Part shown: positions 1-7,394 of the stretch, in pieces
Layout of the letters: the number at the start of each line of letters is the position of its first letter
Position numbering within the stretch: the first letter of the stretch is position 1
Origin: Methanobacteriaceae archaeon
GTDB lineage: Archaea; Methanobacteriota; Methanobacteria; Methanobacteriales; Methanobacteriaceae
Direction: 5' to 3'
Assembly: GCA_017883605.1 (NCBI GenBank)
Contig: JADGNH010000020.1
Span: forward strand, 1-19,735
Length of the DNA: 19,735 bases
Notes under the pieces: model-generated
The model's database searches: none
Told to the model about the DNA's origin: nothing
Seen by the model: only the letters and a program-made list of their open reading frames with translations
Position numbers and translations under genes: made by a program

Positions 1-1850
1 CTTTTCTTCTCTTTAATTTTATCAGTTAAGTTTTCTACTTCTCCTCTAAGTTTAGGCGGGGCTAATATTGAAATGTTTTTCTCAAGAACTTCTCGGGCAG
101 AATAACCGTAAGTCTGCTCTGCCCCTTTATTCCAACTTAATATATAACCGTCAAGGGATTTAGTTATAATAGCATCATCAGATGATTCCACAGCATTTGC
201 CAGTCTCTGAATTTTCTCTTCTGCTTTTTTAAGTTCAGTTATGTCGCGGGCAGCTGCAAAAACTCCAACAACTTCACCAAATTCATCTTTATATATAGAT
301 GCGTTGTATAAAACAGGTGTTGTCGCTCCATTTTTGTGTTTGATTTCCAGTGAGTAATCTCGCACCATACCTTCCTGGAAGACTTGTTGGTATCCTTCTC
401 TGGCCTTTTTGGGTTCGGTGAAGTAATCTGAAAAATCAGTGCCAATAAGCTCCTCTCGACTGAAACCCGTTACAACTTCAGTAGAATCATTTACATCGGT
501 GATTTTACCATTAGGACCAATAGTCACCAGGGGATCCACGCTGGCTTCAATGAGGCTACGATTATACAAACTCGCCAGCTTAAGTTCTTCTTCTGCTTTT
601 TTAAGTTCAGTTATGTCACGTGCAGATGCAAAAACTCCTATAACATTATTAGAATCATCTTTATAGACCGATGCATTGTAGAGTACTGGTGTTGTGTGTC
701 CATTTTTGTGTTTGATTTCCAGTGCATAATCCCGCACAATACCTTCCTGGAAGACTTGTTGGTATCCTTCTCTGGCTTTTTTGGGTTCGGTGAAGTAATC
801 TGAGAAATCAGTGCCAATGAGTTCGTCTCGACCGAAACCGGTTACAACTTCAGTGGAATCATTTACATCGGTGATTTTTCCGGTAGGACCGATAGTTACC
901 AGGGGATCTACGCTGGCTTCAATGAGGCTACGATTGTAAATATTTAACAACCTCAAATCTTCTCTTACTTTATTACGATCGTTATCGATTTTTTTAATGG
1001 AATTAGCCGTGATCCAAAGTATCATTGATAAGAATATAATAATAGAAAACACCAACAGAGCATAACTAAATGAATCATCATAAAGGCCAGTATTTACACC
1101 CCATTTCCATATCCATCCAAATAATATCGGTATGATAATAATTAACGGCAATAAACGTCTTGATAAAACACCACCTAAACTTTCACTATTGATTAGGGAC
1201 ATGATTCCACTATCAGGACGCGCAAACAATAGGGCTAAAAAAACGAGAATAAAAGTTAAAACAGCATACAATGCTATAGCAGTATATTGGGGCAGGTAAT
1301 ATAATACTGAAACACCATAAACATAGCCTAATAATGCCAGAAACGAAATAAGACCGCCGATGATTGCAAAAATCTGACCGGGCCTGTAACCACGATGAGT
1401 TTTCATATCCAATAACAAAATACTAATTCCTGCCAAAAAAGTGTTTAAAGCCGCACTAAACCCCATTCTATTGGGTGAAGAAGTGTTTAACGCCCCAGCA
1501 GCCTCTTTAAAAAATATCTGATCAAGGCCAATATTTACATTAAAAATATACTCCATCATAGTAAGAAAGCCGATAAGCACAACTAAAAACGCCAACAACT
1601 GTGCAGTACGTCGATTCTTATGGTTAACTCTCTTAGTCTGCAGCAGCCATAGGGAGAATCCAATTATTATGAAGACCAATCCCACATTAGATTTAATGGT
1701 TGAAAATCCAGAACCCGGGCTTTTAAAGATTGCAATATCAAACATCCAACCAATGAGAACTATAAACCCTATAAAAACAATTAAAATTGAAAAAAATTCA
1801 GAAAAACTTTTAAATCTGGCTAACCTGCTTATATTTAGTTCAGAAATCAT
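1..1850 (-). CDS. Membrane PAS-domain sensor protein (probably a sensor kinase), C-terminus beyond the window
   Basis: The gene starts at ATG 1850, preceded by a weak AGGT seven bases upstream, and stays open for 616 codons to the window edge. Residues 1 to about 290 hold some eight hydrophobic helices, including a segment with IGLDQIFF and NRMGFSAALN that resembles the integral membrane input domains of many archaeal and bacterial sensor kinases. Three PAS domains follow: PAS1 from about residue 303, PAS2 from about 427 and PAS3 from about 548. PAS1 and PAS2 are near copies, and both end in ARDITELKKAEE, the usual PAS/PAC exit helix. The visible part lacks an output domain. A histidine kinase domain would be expected downstream, but that is inference. 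The signal sensed is unknown. The gene is transcribed away from the exporter and is separated from it by about 400 bases. Confidence 0.85.
   Translation of the reverse strand, partial: MISELNISRLARFKSFSEFFSILIVFIGFIVLIGWMFDIAIFKSPGSGFSTIKSNVGLVFIIIGFSLWLLQTKRVNHKNRRTAQLLAFLVVLIGFLTMMEYIFNVNIGLDQIFFKEAAGALNTSSPNRMGFSAALNTFLAGISILLLDMKTHRGYRPGQIFAIIGGLISFLALLGYVYGVSVLYYLPQYTAIALYAVLTFILVFLALLFARPDSGIMSLINSESLGGVLSRRLLPLIIIIPILFGWIWKWGVNTGLYDDSFSYALLVFSIIIFLSMILWITANSIKKIDNDRNKVREDLRLLNIYNRSLIEASVDPLVTIGPTGKITDVNDSTEVVTGFGRDELIGTDFSDYFTEPKKAREGYQQVFQEGIVRDYALEIKHKNGHTTPVLYNASVYKDDSNNVIGVFASARDITELKKAEEELKLASLYNRSLIEASVDPLVTIGPNGKITDVNDSTEVVTGFSREELIGTDFSDYFTEPKKAREGYQQVFQEGMVRDYSLEIKHKNGATTPVLYNASIYKDEFGEVVGVFAAARDITELKKAEEKIQRLANAVESSDDAIITKSLDGYILSWNKGAEQTYGYSAREVLEKNISILAPPKLRGEVENLTDKIKEKK
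220..963 (-). repeat. In-gene tandem duplication of a 372-base PAS module
   Basis: Two copies of a 124-codon unit lie head to tail, about 592-963 (PAS1) and 220-591 (PAS2). The offset is exactly 372 bases, so the frame is kept. By eye the encoded units differ at about 17 of 124 residues, and long stretches are identical, such as the segment around DYFTEPKKAREGYQQVF. The third PAS domain (1 to about 219) is clearly different. Confidence 0.85.
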
Positions 1851-2258
1851 ATTGTAAACCTAAAAATTAAAATTATGATTTTTTAAATATTCAATATTCA
1901 CTGTATTCAACATATATTTGAGGTAAGCATATAACTTAAATATTTTTATTAAACGTTCTGATGAATTACTTAATTTAATACAATAACATAACTTACATGG
2001 TAAAATGGCAGATACAAAGATCCTATGTAGCGAATGAAAGAATGGAGGCAGGATATCAAATTAAACATTTGGTTAATATGATTCCATATGCCGCATTCAG
2101 AGGAGGATAGCTATAGAATGCACTAGCTGCCCTCATAATAAAAGATTAAAATATAATGTCATTTTAATCTTATTTTTATACTCCCTAAAATCATTCTATT
2201 GTCTAACTTCAAGATTTAACGTCAAATTTTTTTAATTTTTTAAATCAAAATGTCAAAT
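1851..2258. other. 408-base intergenic region with a hairpin and a possible short ORF or gene remnant
   Basis: This lies between the sensor start and the exporter stop. The flanks are very AT-rich. The part at about 1997-2140 is richer in GC and holds an ATG-started frame of 37 codons on the plus strand (1997-2110), with no recognisable motif and no good ribosome-binding site. A palindrome at 2143-2170 may be a terminator. Nothing here is recognisable as a tRNA or an insertion sequence. The sensor promoter must lie in 1851-1990 (minus strand), where several TATA-like AT runs are present but none stands out. Confidence 0.5.
2143..2170. terminator. Possible bidirectional terminator hairpin
   Basis: AGATTAAAAT at 2143-2152 and ATTTTAATCT at 2161-2170 form a perfect 10-bp inverted repeat with an 8-base loop. 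T-rich tracts follow on both strands. It sits downstream of the minus-strand exporter gene (stop at 2259), so it could end that transcript. The stem is only AT-rich, which limits confidence. Confidence 0.4.
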
Positions 2259-3797
2259 TTATGGATTTATGGATTTATTTTTAGGCAGGAATATGCTGGT
2301 GATAAATCCTAAGAGCAAGATTAATGCCAATACATTAAATGTCTGCTTCATAGCCGAACTTATGGTGGAATCCACTATCTGAGTTACTTGCGGCACCAGG
2401 TTGGGTGGGATGTCCTGTGGACTAACCGTCTGCATTTTTTCCACATAGTTAAAAAGGCTGTTCTGTATTTGTTCTGTTGTCATGTTTCCAGATATGCCGG
2501 ATGCTTCTATGGAAGTTGTAAGCCCTCCGAATATTCCAAGTATGAGTAGAACTCCTATCAATGCCGTTCCCATGGAATAACCTAAATTTTTGAAGGTATT
2601 TAATAAACCCGCAGCATCAGTTTCTTGATCATCCCTTGCCGCTGACATGGTAAGGTTGGTTAACTGTGAAAGTAAAAGACCTGTTCCCAAACCGAATACA
2701 ATTGTTCCGGGTATAATATCTCCCATTTGAGTATTTAAGTTGAAAACTCCACCTAATATGTATGCCCCTATTGCAGCGATGATAAAACCTATCATCACGA
2801 CATATTTAGGCTCTATTCTCGCTGATAGTCTTGCACCGGCTAATGAAAATAATAGAATAGCAATAGAAGCGGGTAAAAGGGTAAGACCAGTGTCGAATGC
2901 ACTGAGTTTGGTGACCTGCTGCAGAAATACTGGTATAATGAAAAGAAAACCTGCAAGAGGTATTTGTTGTATAACAGAGTTTAGATTACCTAATCCAAAT
3001 AAACGATTTTTTAGGAGGGATATATCGGTTAGTGGTTGTAAATCTTTATTAGTTCTTCTTCTCTGCCATAATAAAAAGATTACGAACAGAATTGAACCAG
3101 AAACTATTAACACCGCTACATATTCCCAATTCTGCGGACTGCTGAGAAGTAATATACCTAGAACAATTAGTATTAGGGAAACAATGGAAAGTAATGTCCC
3201 TACCACATCTAAATCTTTCCATTTAAGTGTAGGTGTTGATTCTGTTAAGTAATATCGGAAGAGGAATATGATGGCAACGATGAGTATTTCTGATCCAAAT
3301 ACCAGTCTCCAGGTTAAATAGGTGGTAAACAGTCCACCTATTATAGGGCCTATGGCTGCACCCATTGCTGCTATGCCTCCCCAAATTCCAAAAGCAGTGA
3401 CTTTATCCTTACCTTCATAACTAGATCCTACTAAGGTGGTGGTTGCAGGTAAAATCAAGGCCGCGCCGATACCCTCAAAAACTGCCCATCCTATCATTAG
3501 CATGGTGGCATTGACACTAAAAGTTGCTATTGTTGTTCCGATTACATATATTAATAATCCTATGGTAAATGTCTTTTTTCTACCAAGGATGTCTTGAAGT
3601 TTACTCCCCAATAACATGAAAGAAGCAATTATCAAAGCATATAAAGCTATAATAGCCTGAATAGCTGATAAAGTTGTGTTCAATTCCACCACCAAGGTGG
3701 TTATTGCTACATTCATAGCCGATGTATCTAAAACAATAATAAAAATTGCTAAACAAGCAACTAACACTACCCCCCATTTATACTGATTTTCAGCCAT
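2259..3797 (-). CDS. DHA2-family (EmrB/QacA-type) MFS drug:H+ antiporter
   Basis: This 512-residue protein of the major facilitator superfamily has the length and hydrophobic pattern of the 14-helix DHA2 exporters. Visible family signatures are the loop 2-3 motif A variant GSKLQDILGRKK near residues 64-75, the antiporter motif C region GAAIGPIIGG in helix 5, and a long hydrophilic stretch before the last helix. It should export toxic or amphipathic compounds in exchange for protons at the cytoplasmic membrane; the substrate cannot be read from sequence. The ATG at 3797 has GAGGACGAT about seven bases upstream. It stands apart from moaC by 98 bases. No regulator gene is adjacent within the window. 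A different MFS substrate class is possible. Confidence 0.88.
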   Translation of the reverse strand: MAENQYKWGVVLVACLAIFIIVLDTSAMNVAITTLVVELNTTLSAIQAIIALYALIIASFMLLGSKLQDILGRKKTFTIGLLIYVIGTTIATFSVNATMLMIGWAVFEGIGAALILPATTTLVGSSYEGKDKVTAFGIWGGIAAMGAAIGPIIGGLFTTYLTWRLVFGSEILIVAIIFLFRYYLTESTPTLKWKDLDVVGTLLSIVSLILIVLGILLLSSPQNWEYVAVLIVSGSILFVIFLLWQRRRTNKDLQPLTDISLLKNRLFGLGNLNSVIQQIPLAGFLFIIPVFLQQVTKLSAFDTGLTLLPASIAILLFSLAGARLSARIEPKYVVMIGFIIAAIGAYILGGVFNLNTQMGDIIPGTIVFGLGTGLLLSQLTNLTMSAARDDQETDAAGLLNTFKNLGYSMGTALIGVLLILGIFGGLTTSIEASGISGNMTTEQIQNSLFNYVEKMQTVSPQDIPPNLVPQVTQIVDSTISSAMKQTFNVLALILLLGFITSIFLPKNKSINP

Positions 3798-3800
3798 TAA

Positions 3801-3830
3801 TATCGTCCTCTTTAAATATCGTCCCTTTAA
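3801..3830. repeat. Duplicated leader with two SD-like sites before the exporter gene
   Basis: On the minus strand the leader reads AAAGGGACGATATTT and then AAAGAGGACGATATTA before the ATG. This is a 16-base imperfect tandem repeat (plus-strand copies at about 3801-3814 and 3817-3830). Both copies carry a purine-rich GGGACGAT/GGACGAT element. Only the copy nearer the ATG is correctly spaced to act as the ribosome-binding site. Confidence 0.7.
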
Positions 3831-3895
3831 TTACGTTTAATTAATATCATATTATATTTGTTAAAATATTTGATAGTTAATAGATTCCAGAGGGA

Positions 3896-4375
3896 TCATT
3901 CTTTATTTATTTTCTCTTTTTTAATCACTTCTATGTCTGAAATCCGGGTGGAAGGATACTGTCCATTTTCATCTTTTTCCACACTCTTCACCATATCCCA
4001 GATGGTTAAAAGCGCCAGGCTCACCCCGGTTAAGGCTTCCATCTCCACTCCGGTCTTGCCGGTTGATCTGACCTCTACTTCTACTCCGACACCATCAGGA
4101 GCCATATCAAAATCTACATCCACTCCAGTTATCCTCAGGGGATGGCAAAGGGGAATCAGGTGATGGGTGGACTTCACGGCATTTATAGCAGCTATCTGGG
4201 CCGTGGTAAGCACATTACCCTTCTCTATCTCCTCTTTTTTTACCAAATCTATGGTGCTCTCTTTTAGATATATTTTACCCCTGGCCAGGGCTGTTCTTTT
4301 TAAAACGGGCTTATCTCCCACCTCCACCATTCGGACACCATTGGATGAGAGATGTGTTAAGCTTTTATCATTCAT
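3896..4375 (-). CDS. moaC: Cyclic pyranopterin monophosphate synthase MoaC
   Basis: MoaC converts the MoaA product (3',8-cyclo-7,8-dihydro-GTP) to cyclic pyranopterin monophosphate, the second step of molybdopterin synthesis. In a methanogen this cofactor carries Mo or W in formylmethanofuran dehydrogenase. The 159-residue length is typical. The conserved LIPLCHPL (His78) and VEMEALTGVSLALLTIWDMVK stretch are present, giving Glu111, Asp127 and Lys130 as the active-site residues by alignment with E. coli MoaC. The ATG at 4375 follows AGGAATGAT. No other moa gene lies nearby, so the gene is a single-gene unit here or shares the exporter transcript (98 bases between them). The product is cytoplasmic and acts as a hexamer in known homologues. 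Confidence 0.95.
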   Translation of the reverse strand: MNDKSLTHLSSNGVRMVEVGDKPVLKRTALARGKIYLKESTIDLVKKEEIEKGNVLTTAQIAAINAVKSTHHLIPLCHPLRITGVDVDFDMAPDGVGVEVEVRSTGKTGVEMEALTGVSLALLTIWDMVKSVEKDENGQYPSTRISDIEVIKKEKINKE

Positions 4376-4397
4376 AAAATCATTCCTTTTCTTATAA

Positions 4398-4448
4398 TTC
4401 TTTCCAAAATCGATAAGAGTATTTCTTTCCGAAACCTATAAGAGTATT
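4398..4448. repeat. 26-base imperfect tandem duplication upstream of moaC
   Basis: Two copies, 4398-4423 and 4423-4448, start with TTCTTTCC and end with ATAAGAGTATT. They differ at three positions in the middle. They lie 23-73 bases upstream of the moaC start, where the transcription start and leader would be expected. Confidence 0.75.
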
Positions 4449-4636
4449 AAAAAAATTTTCTTGATATTTTTATTTTCTTTATACCGTTCTAATTTTAATT
4501 TGTTTTATACATCTAATAAAAAATATTGTAAAATTATAAGAAATAAAATTTTAATAAATTTGTTAATACGTAATTAAACATGAATTATGTGGAATATACT
4601 ACGTAAATATGAATTATGGACTAATACTGTTACGAT

Positions 4637-5707
4637 CTAATAAGGAATTTCAACGGATGCGTACTTCAAAGCCTCTTTCCGGGCGGCTTTTCCCATCTTA
4701 TCCCTTAAAGAATTATCCTGAATGATTTGATCTACGGCCTCAGCCAGGGCCCTGGGATTTCTGGGTTCTACTACTATTCCTACCTCCTTGGTCACCACCC
4801 CTGGTATTCCTCCCACTGAAGTGGCTACAACCGGTAGTCCAGAGGCAAATGCCTCCAGTATGGTTATGGGAAAGCCTTCAGAGATGCTGGGTAAAACCAA
4901 AACACTAGCGGCAGGCATGATCCTTGGAACATCCCTTCTGGCACCGATAAAGGTTACATTTTTAATATGCTGGCTTTTAACCATTTCCTGGAGTTCCCCC
5001 ATTAAGGGACCATCACCCACTATCATCAGCTCAAAATCAGATTTAGAAAGCTTTTTTGCCTCTAAAAGATACTTCAAACCCTTTTGAAAAACCAGGTTAC
5101 CTACAAAGATCGCTAAAGGTTTTTCAGAACCTAGTCCTATCTCCTGGATAAAATCAGTTTTAATCTGGGGGTTATATTTCTCTATATCAACTGCGTTAGG
5201 TGTTAAAAAGATTTTGTCCGCCATTCCTTTTATATTAAGATCCAGAACTTTTTCTTTAATGGTTTCATTTACCACAGCCACATAATCTGCCCTTTTCAAC
5301 ACAAACTTTATGAATATCCTTAAAATAGGGTTAGACGCCATTATGAATATATCTGACCCGTGAACTGTTACTGCCGTCTTTTTTCTGGTGAAAATACCTG
5401 CTATGACAGCAATCAAACCAGGCGGCATCAGAAAATGGGCGTGTATTATATCCAGGTCGTATTTTCGGGTGAGGGAGATCAGTTTAAAGGTGGCTGTTAA
5501 AAAGAATAATAGACCCCTTAAACCCTTGATATTGACTGTATAAGCTGTTTCCACATGTATACCATCAATATCTTGGATTTCAGGATGGGGATAGGTAAGT
5601 ACGTATACTTCATCACCTCTCCTAACGAGTTCTTTAGCCAGGAGGTAGGTGTGTGATGAAACACCCCCGATGTGGGGTGGGAAATGGCCTAAAATACATA
5701 CCTTCAT
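4637..5707 (-). CDS. GT4-family glycosyltransferase, C-terminus apparently shortened
   Basis: This GT-B fold glycosyltransferase of family 4 transfers a sugar from a nucleotide-sugar donor to an unknown lipid, glycan or protein acceptor at the inner membrane face. The N-terminal acceptor domain begins with CILGHFPPHIGGVSSHTY (glycine-rich loop). The C-terminal donor domain has FVGNLVFQKG (202-210), VGDGPLMGEL (230-239) and the EX7E motif EGFPITILE (277-285). I place the start at ATG 5707, because AGGTTGA lies six bases upstream; an in-frame TTG at 5716 is inside that leader. The protein is 356 residues long and stops right after KEALKYASVEIPY, where relatives usually carry a further C-terminal helix of about 15-25 residues. 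The gene follows cbiD by 67 bases. Confidence 0.87.
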   Translation of the reverse strand: MKVCILGHFPPHIGGVSSHTYLLAKELVRRGDEVYVLTYPHPEIQDIDGIHVETAYTVNIKGLRGLLFFLTATFKLISLTRKYDLDIIHAHFLMPPGLIAVIAGIFTRKKTAVTVHGSDIFIMASNPILRIFIKFVLKRADYVAVVNETIKEKVLDLNIKGMADKIFLTPNAVDIEKYNPQIKTDFIQEIGLGSEKPLAIFVGNLVFQKGLKYLLEAKKLSKSDFELMIVGDGPLMGELQEMVKSQHIKNVTFIGARRDVPRIMPAASVLVLPSISEGFPITILEAFASGLPVVATSVGGIPGVVTKEVGIVVEPRNPRALAEAVDQIIQDNSLRDKMGKAARKEALKYASVEIPY

Positions 5708-5774
5708 TTTTTTCAACCTGAATATTTATAATTTTAAATTATCCACCTGAAATTCTAATTTTAAAATTATAAAA

Positions 5775-6878
5775 TTAGCTTATTAACTTAATTAGGTGGT
5801 TAGAGTTTAAAACACTTCCATCCATCTTAGCTATAACCACATCAAATTTCATATCATACCTTTCCTGGCAACGGTCCTTTATTGCCAGGGCAATGCTGTT
5901 AAAAACTGCTTTAACAAGATTTTCATTATCTAAAATGTCTATCATATCTTCTGTGGTGTTTGATTCAAATATATTTCTTACAACATCCTTATCAGCACCT
6001 GAAAGTGCTGCGTGGGCCGCTATTATCTCACGCCGTCCGTCTGCGATTGAGTGCTTGGTGTTAAAAATTCCCGCCGCCAGTTTGATAATTTTACCGGCAT
6101 GTCCCAGAAGTACGATATCCTGAACACCGGATTGGGAGGCTTCAGAAAGCATGTATCCCACAAAATTGCCCATCTGGATTACCTGGTCTCTGTCAACATC
6201 CAGAATCTCACGTGCAATCCTTTCACCTATATTGCCCGGGACAAAAACAAGTTCTTTGTAGCCTTCTGCCACTGCCACGTCAATCTGGCATTTAAAGGAT
6301 TTTTTATAGCTTTCAGAATTCATGGAACGGGCTATACCGGTGGTCCCCAGAATGGAGATACCACCCACAACTCCCAGCCGGGGATTAAGGGTTTTCTGGG
6401 CAAGTTCCGCACCACCAGGAATGGAAATTATGACCTCAGCTCCCTTTCCCGGAGGAATGGCATTCTGAAGACTAGATTTTATCATCATCTGGGGAACTGG
6501 GTTTATGGCGGGCTGGCCCACTGGAACCTGCAGTCCCGGCTTGGTGACCATACCCACACCCTCCCCCCCTTTCAAAGTGATTCCTGTTATATCCTTTATA
6601 TATATATCTGCAACTATTTCCAGGTTTTTTGTAACATCGGGGTCATTATAGGGTCTTTTAATAACCGAAGCTCTTCCATGGGTATCTGTTAATTTGTTGG
6701 AAGACTCAACTTCGATTTCAAGTTCACCCATGGGAGTTTTAATTTTTACCTGATCAGGATGTTCTTTAAGGGACAATAGTGCTGCCCTGGCAGCGGCAGC
6801 GGCAGCACTGCCAGTAGTGATTCCGTATTGTTTTCCCGTTATAGAATCCTGGTCAGGGAAGCTATGCTTACCTTCCAT
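5775..6878 (-). CDS. cbiD: Cobalt-precorrin-5B C(1)-methyltransferase CbiD
   Basis: CbiD methylates C-1 of the corrin ring with S-adenosylmethionine in the anaerobic (early cobalt) cobamide pathway. Methanogens need cobamide for the Mtr and substrate-specific methyltransferases. At 367 residues it has normal length. The family signature YGITTGSAAAAAARAAL is at residues 18-34, followed by TPMGELEIEV, a GGEGVGMVTKPGL segment and the C-terminal LLGHAGKIIKLAAGIFNTHS-like region (here KIIKLAAGIFNTKHSIADGR). The ATG at 6878 lies 12 bases after the thioredoxin stop and has only a weak SD, which suggests translation coupled to the upstream gene. No other cbi gene is in the window. Confidence 0.95.
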   Translation of the reverse strand: MEGKHSFPDQDSITGKQYGITTGSAAAAAARAALLSLKEHPDQVKIKTPMGELEIEVESSNKLTDTHGRASVIKRPYNDPDVTKNLEIVADIYIKDITGITLKGGEGVGMVTKPGLQVPVGQPAINPVPQMMIKSSLQNAIPPGKGAEVIISIPGGAELAQKTLNPRLGVVGGISILGTTGIARSMNSESYKKSFKCQIDVAVAEGYKELVFVPGNIGERIAREILDVDRDQVIQMGNFVGYMLSEASQSGVQDIVLLGHAGKIIKLAAGIFNTKHSIADGRREIIAAHAALSGADKDVVRNIFESNTTEDMIDILDNENLVKAVFNSIALAIKDRCQERYDMKFDVVIAKMDGSVLNSNHLIKLIS

Positions 6879-6890
6879 ACTGCCAGAGTA

Positions 6891-7157
6891 CTATCTTTCT
6901 TCTTGAAGTTCTTCTTTTATGGCTACCACCAGTTCTTCTTTGCTGGGAGCACCCACAAATTTGACTAATCCATTTAATGCTATGGCAGGGACTGCCATGA
7001 GGTTGTATTCAATGGCCTTTTCTCGGTCCGTCATTATATCAATTTTTTCAACTTCTATATCTTCTGGCATCTCCTTTTTTACTTCCTCCACCAGTTCTAC
7101 GGCCATAGGACAGTATGGACAGGAAGGTGATGTAAAAACTTCAACTTTTACTACCAT
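6891..7157 (-). CDS. Small thioredoxin/glutaredoxin-like protein (CPYC)
   Basis: This compact 88-residue thioredoxin-fold protein has active site CPYC at residues 13-16 directly after the first beta strand (EVFTSPS), and the cis-proline loop AVPAI with Pro57. It resembles the small archaeal thioredoxins of methanogens such as the Methanothermobacter protein, which serve as general disulfide reductants. The start is ATG 7157 (MVVKVEVF), with GAGGTGA five bases upstream. An earlier in-frame GTG at 7166 is part of that SD and is not a plausible start. The gene leads a likely transcript with cbiD. Its natural reductase is not in the window, and a redox link to cobamide synthesis would be speculation. 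Confidence 0.92.
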   Translation of the reverse strand: MVVKVEVFTSPSCPYCPMAVELVEEVKKEMPEDIEVEKIDIMTDREKAIEYNLMAVPAIALNGLVKFVGAPSKEELVVAIKEELQEER

Positions 7158-7190
7158 GTCATTCACCTCTTTTTTTATATCATCTTCAAT

Positions 7191-7337
7191 AGCTTTAGAT
7201 AATCCTTTATTTATATTATATCAATTAGCTTAGATAATCTTTCTATTTATCATCTTAATTTAGCTTAGATAATCTTTAATTAATTTATATTTTTTATTTA
7301 TATTATTATTTAATAGAATTTAATTAGATAATCTTTA
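7191..7337. repeat. Four copies of TAGATAATC in the trx/cbiD upstream region
   Basis: TAGATAATC followed by CTTT or TTT begins at 7196, 7231, 7266 and 7325, with spacings of 35, 35 and 59 bases. The copies at 7266 and 7325 extend identically through CTTTAATTAATTTA. The array fills the gap between sppA and the thioredoxin gene. It overlaps a minus-strand TATA-like run at about 7210-7221 that may be the promoter for the thioredoxin-cbiD transcript. Confidence 0.75.
7210..7221 (-). promoter_or_regulatory. Possible TATA box for the thioredoxin-cbiD transcript
   Basis: On the minus strand the sequence reads ATATAATATAAA, about 53 bases before the thioredoxin ATG. This would place transcription start near 7185 with a leader of about 28 bases. 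The surroundings are so AT-rich that the match alone is weak evidence. Confidence 0.3.
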
Positions 7338-7394
7338 ATTAATTTACATTTATTATGTTAGGATCCTTTAAATTACCCGTATACTCTCTCCATA

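Noticed and set aside
439..666. 75-codon plus-strand frame in the PAS region
   Set aside because: It lies antisense to the duplicated PAS modules, and the minus frame is the one with clear domain content.
1997..2140. Transposase remnant or insertion sequence end
   Set aside because: No terminal inverted repeats, target duplication or recognisable transposase motif could be seen; kept only as an unexplained island.
2740..3252. 170-codon plus-strand frame opposite the exporter
   Set aside because: It is a shadow frame with no ribosome-binding site and no recognisable domain, lying inside a complete MFS gene.
4376..4636. A missing gene between moaC and the glycosyltransferase
   Set aside because: The 261 bases are AT-rich with repeats and no frame of useful length, so only leader and terminator functions are likely.
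6051..6692. 213-codon plus-strand frame opposite cbiD
   Set aside because: It is a long antisense shadow of a well-supported cbiD gene, with low-complexity composition and no family motif.
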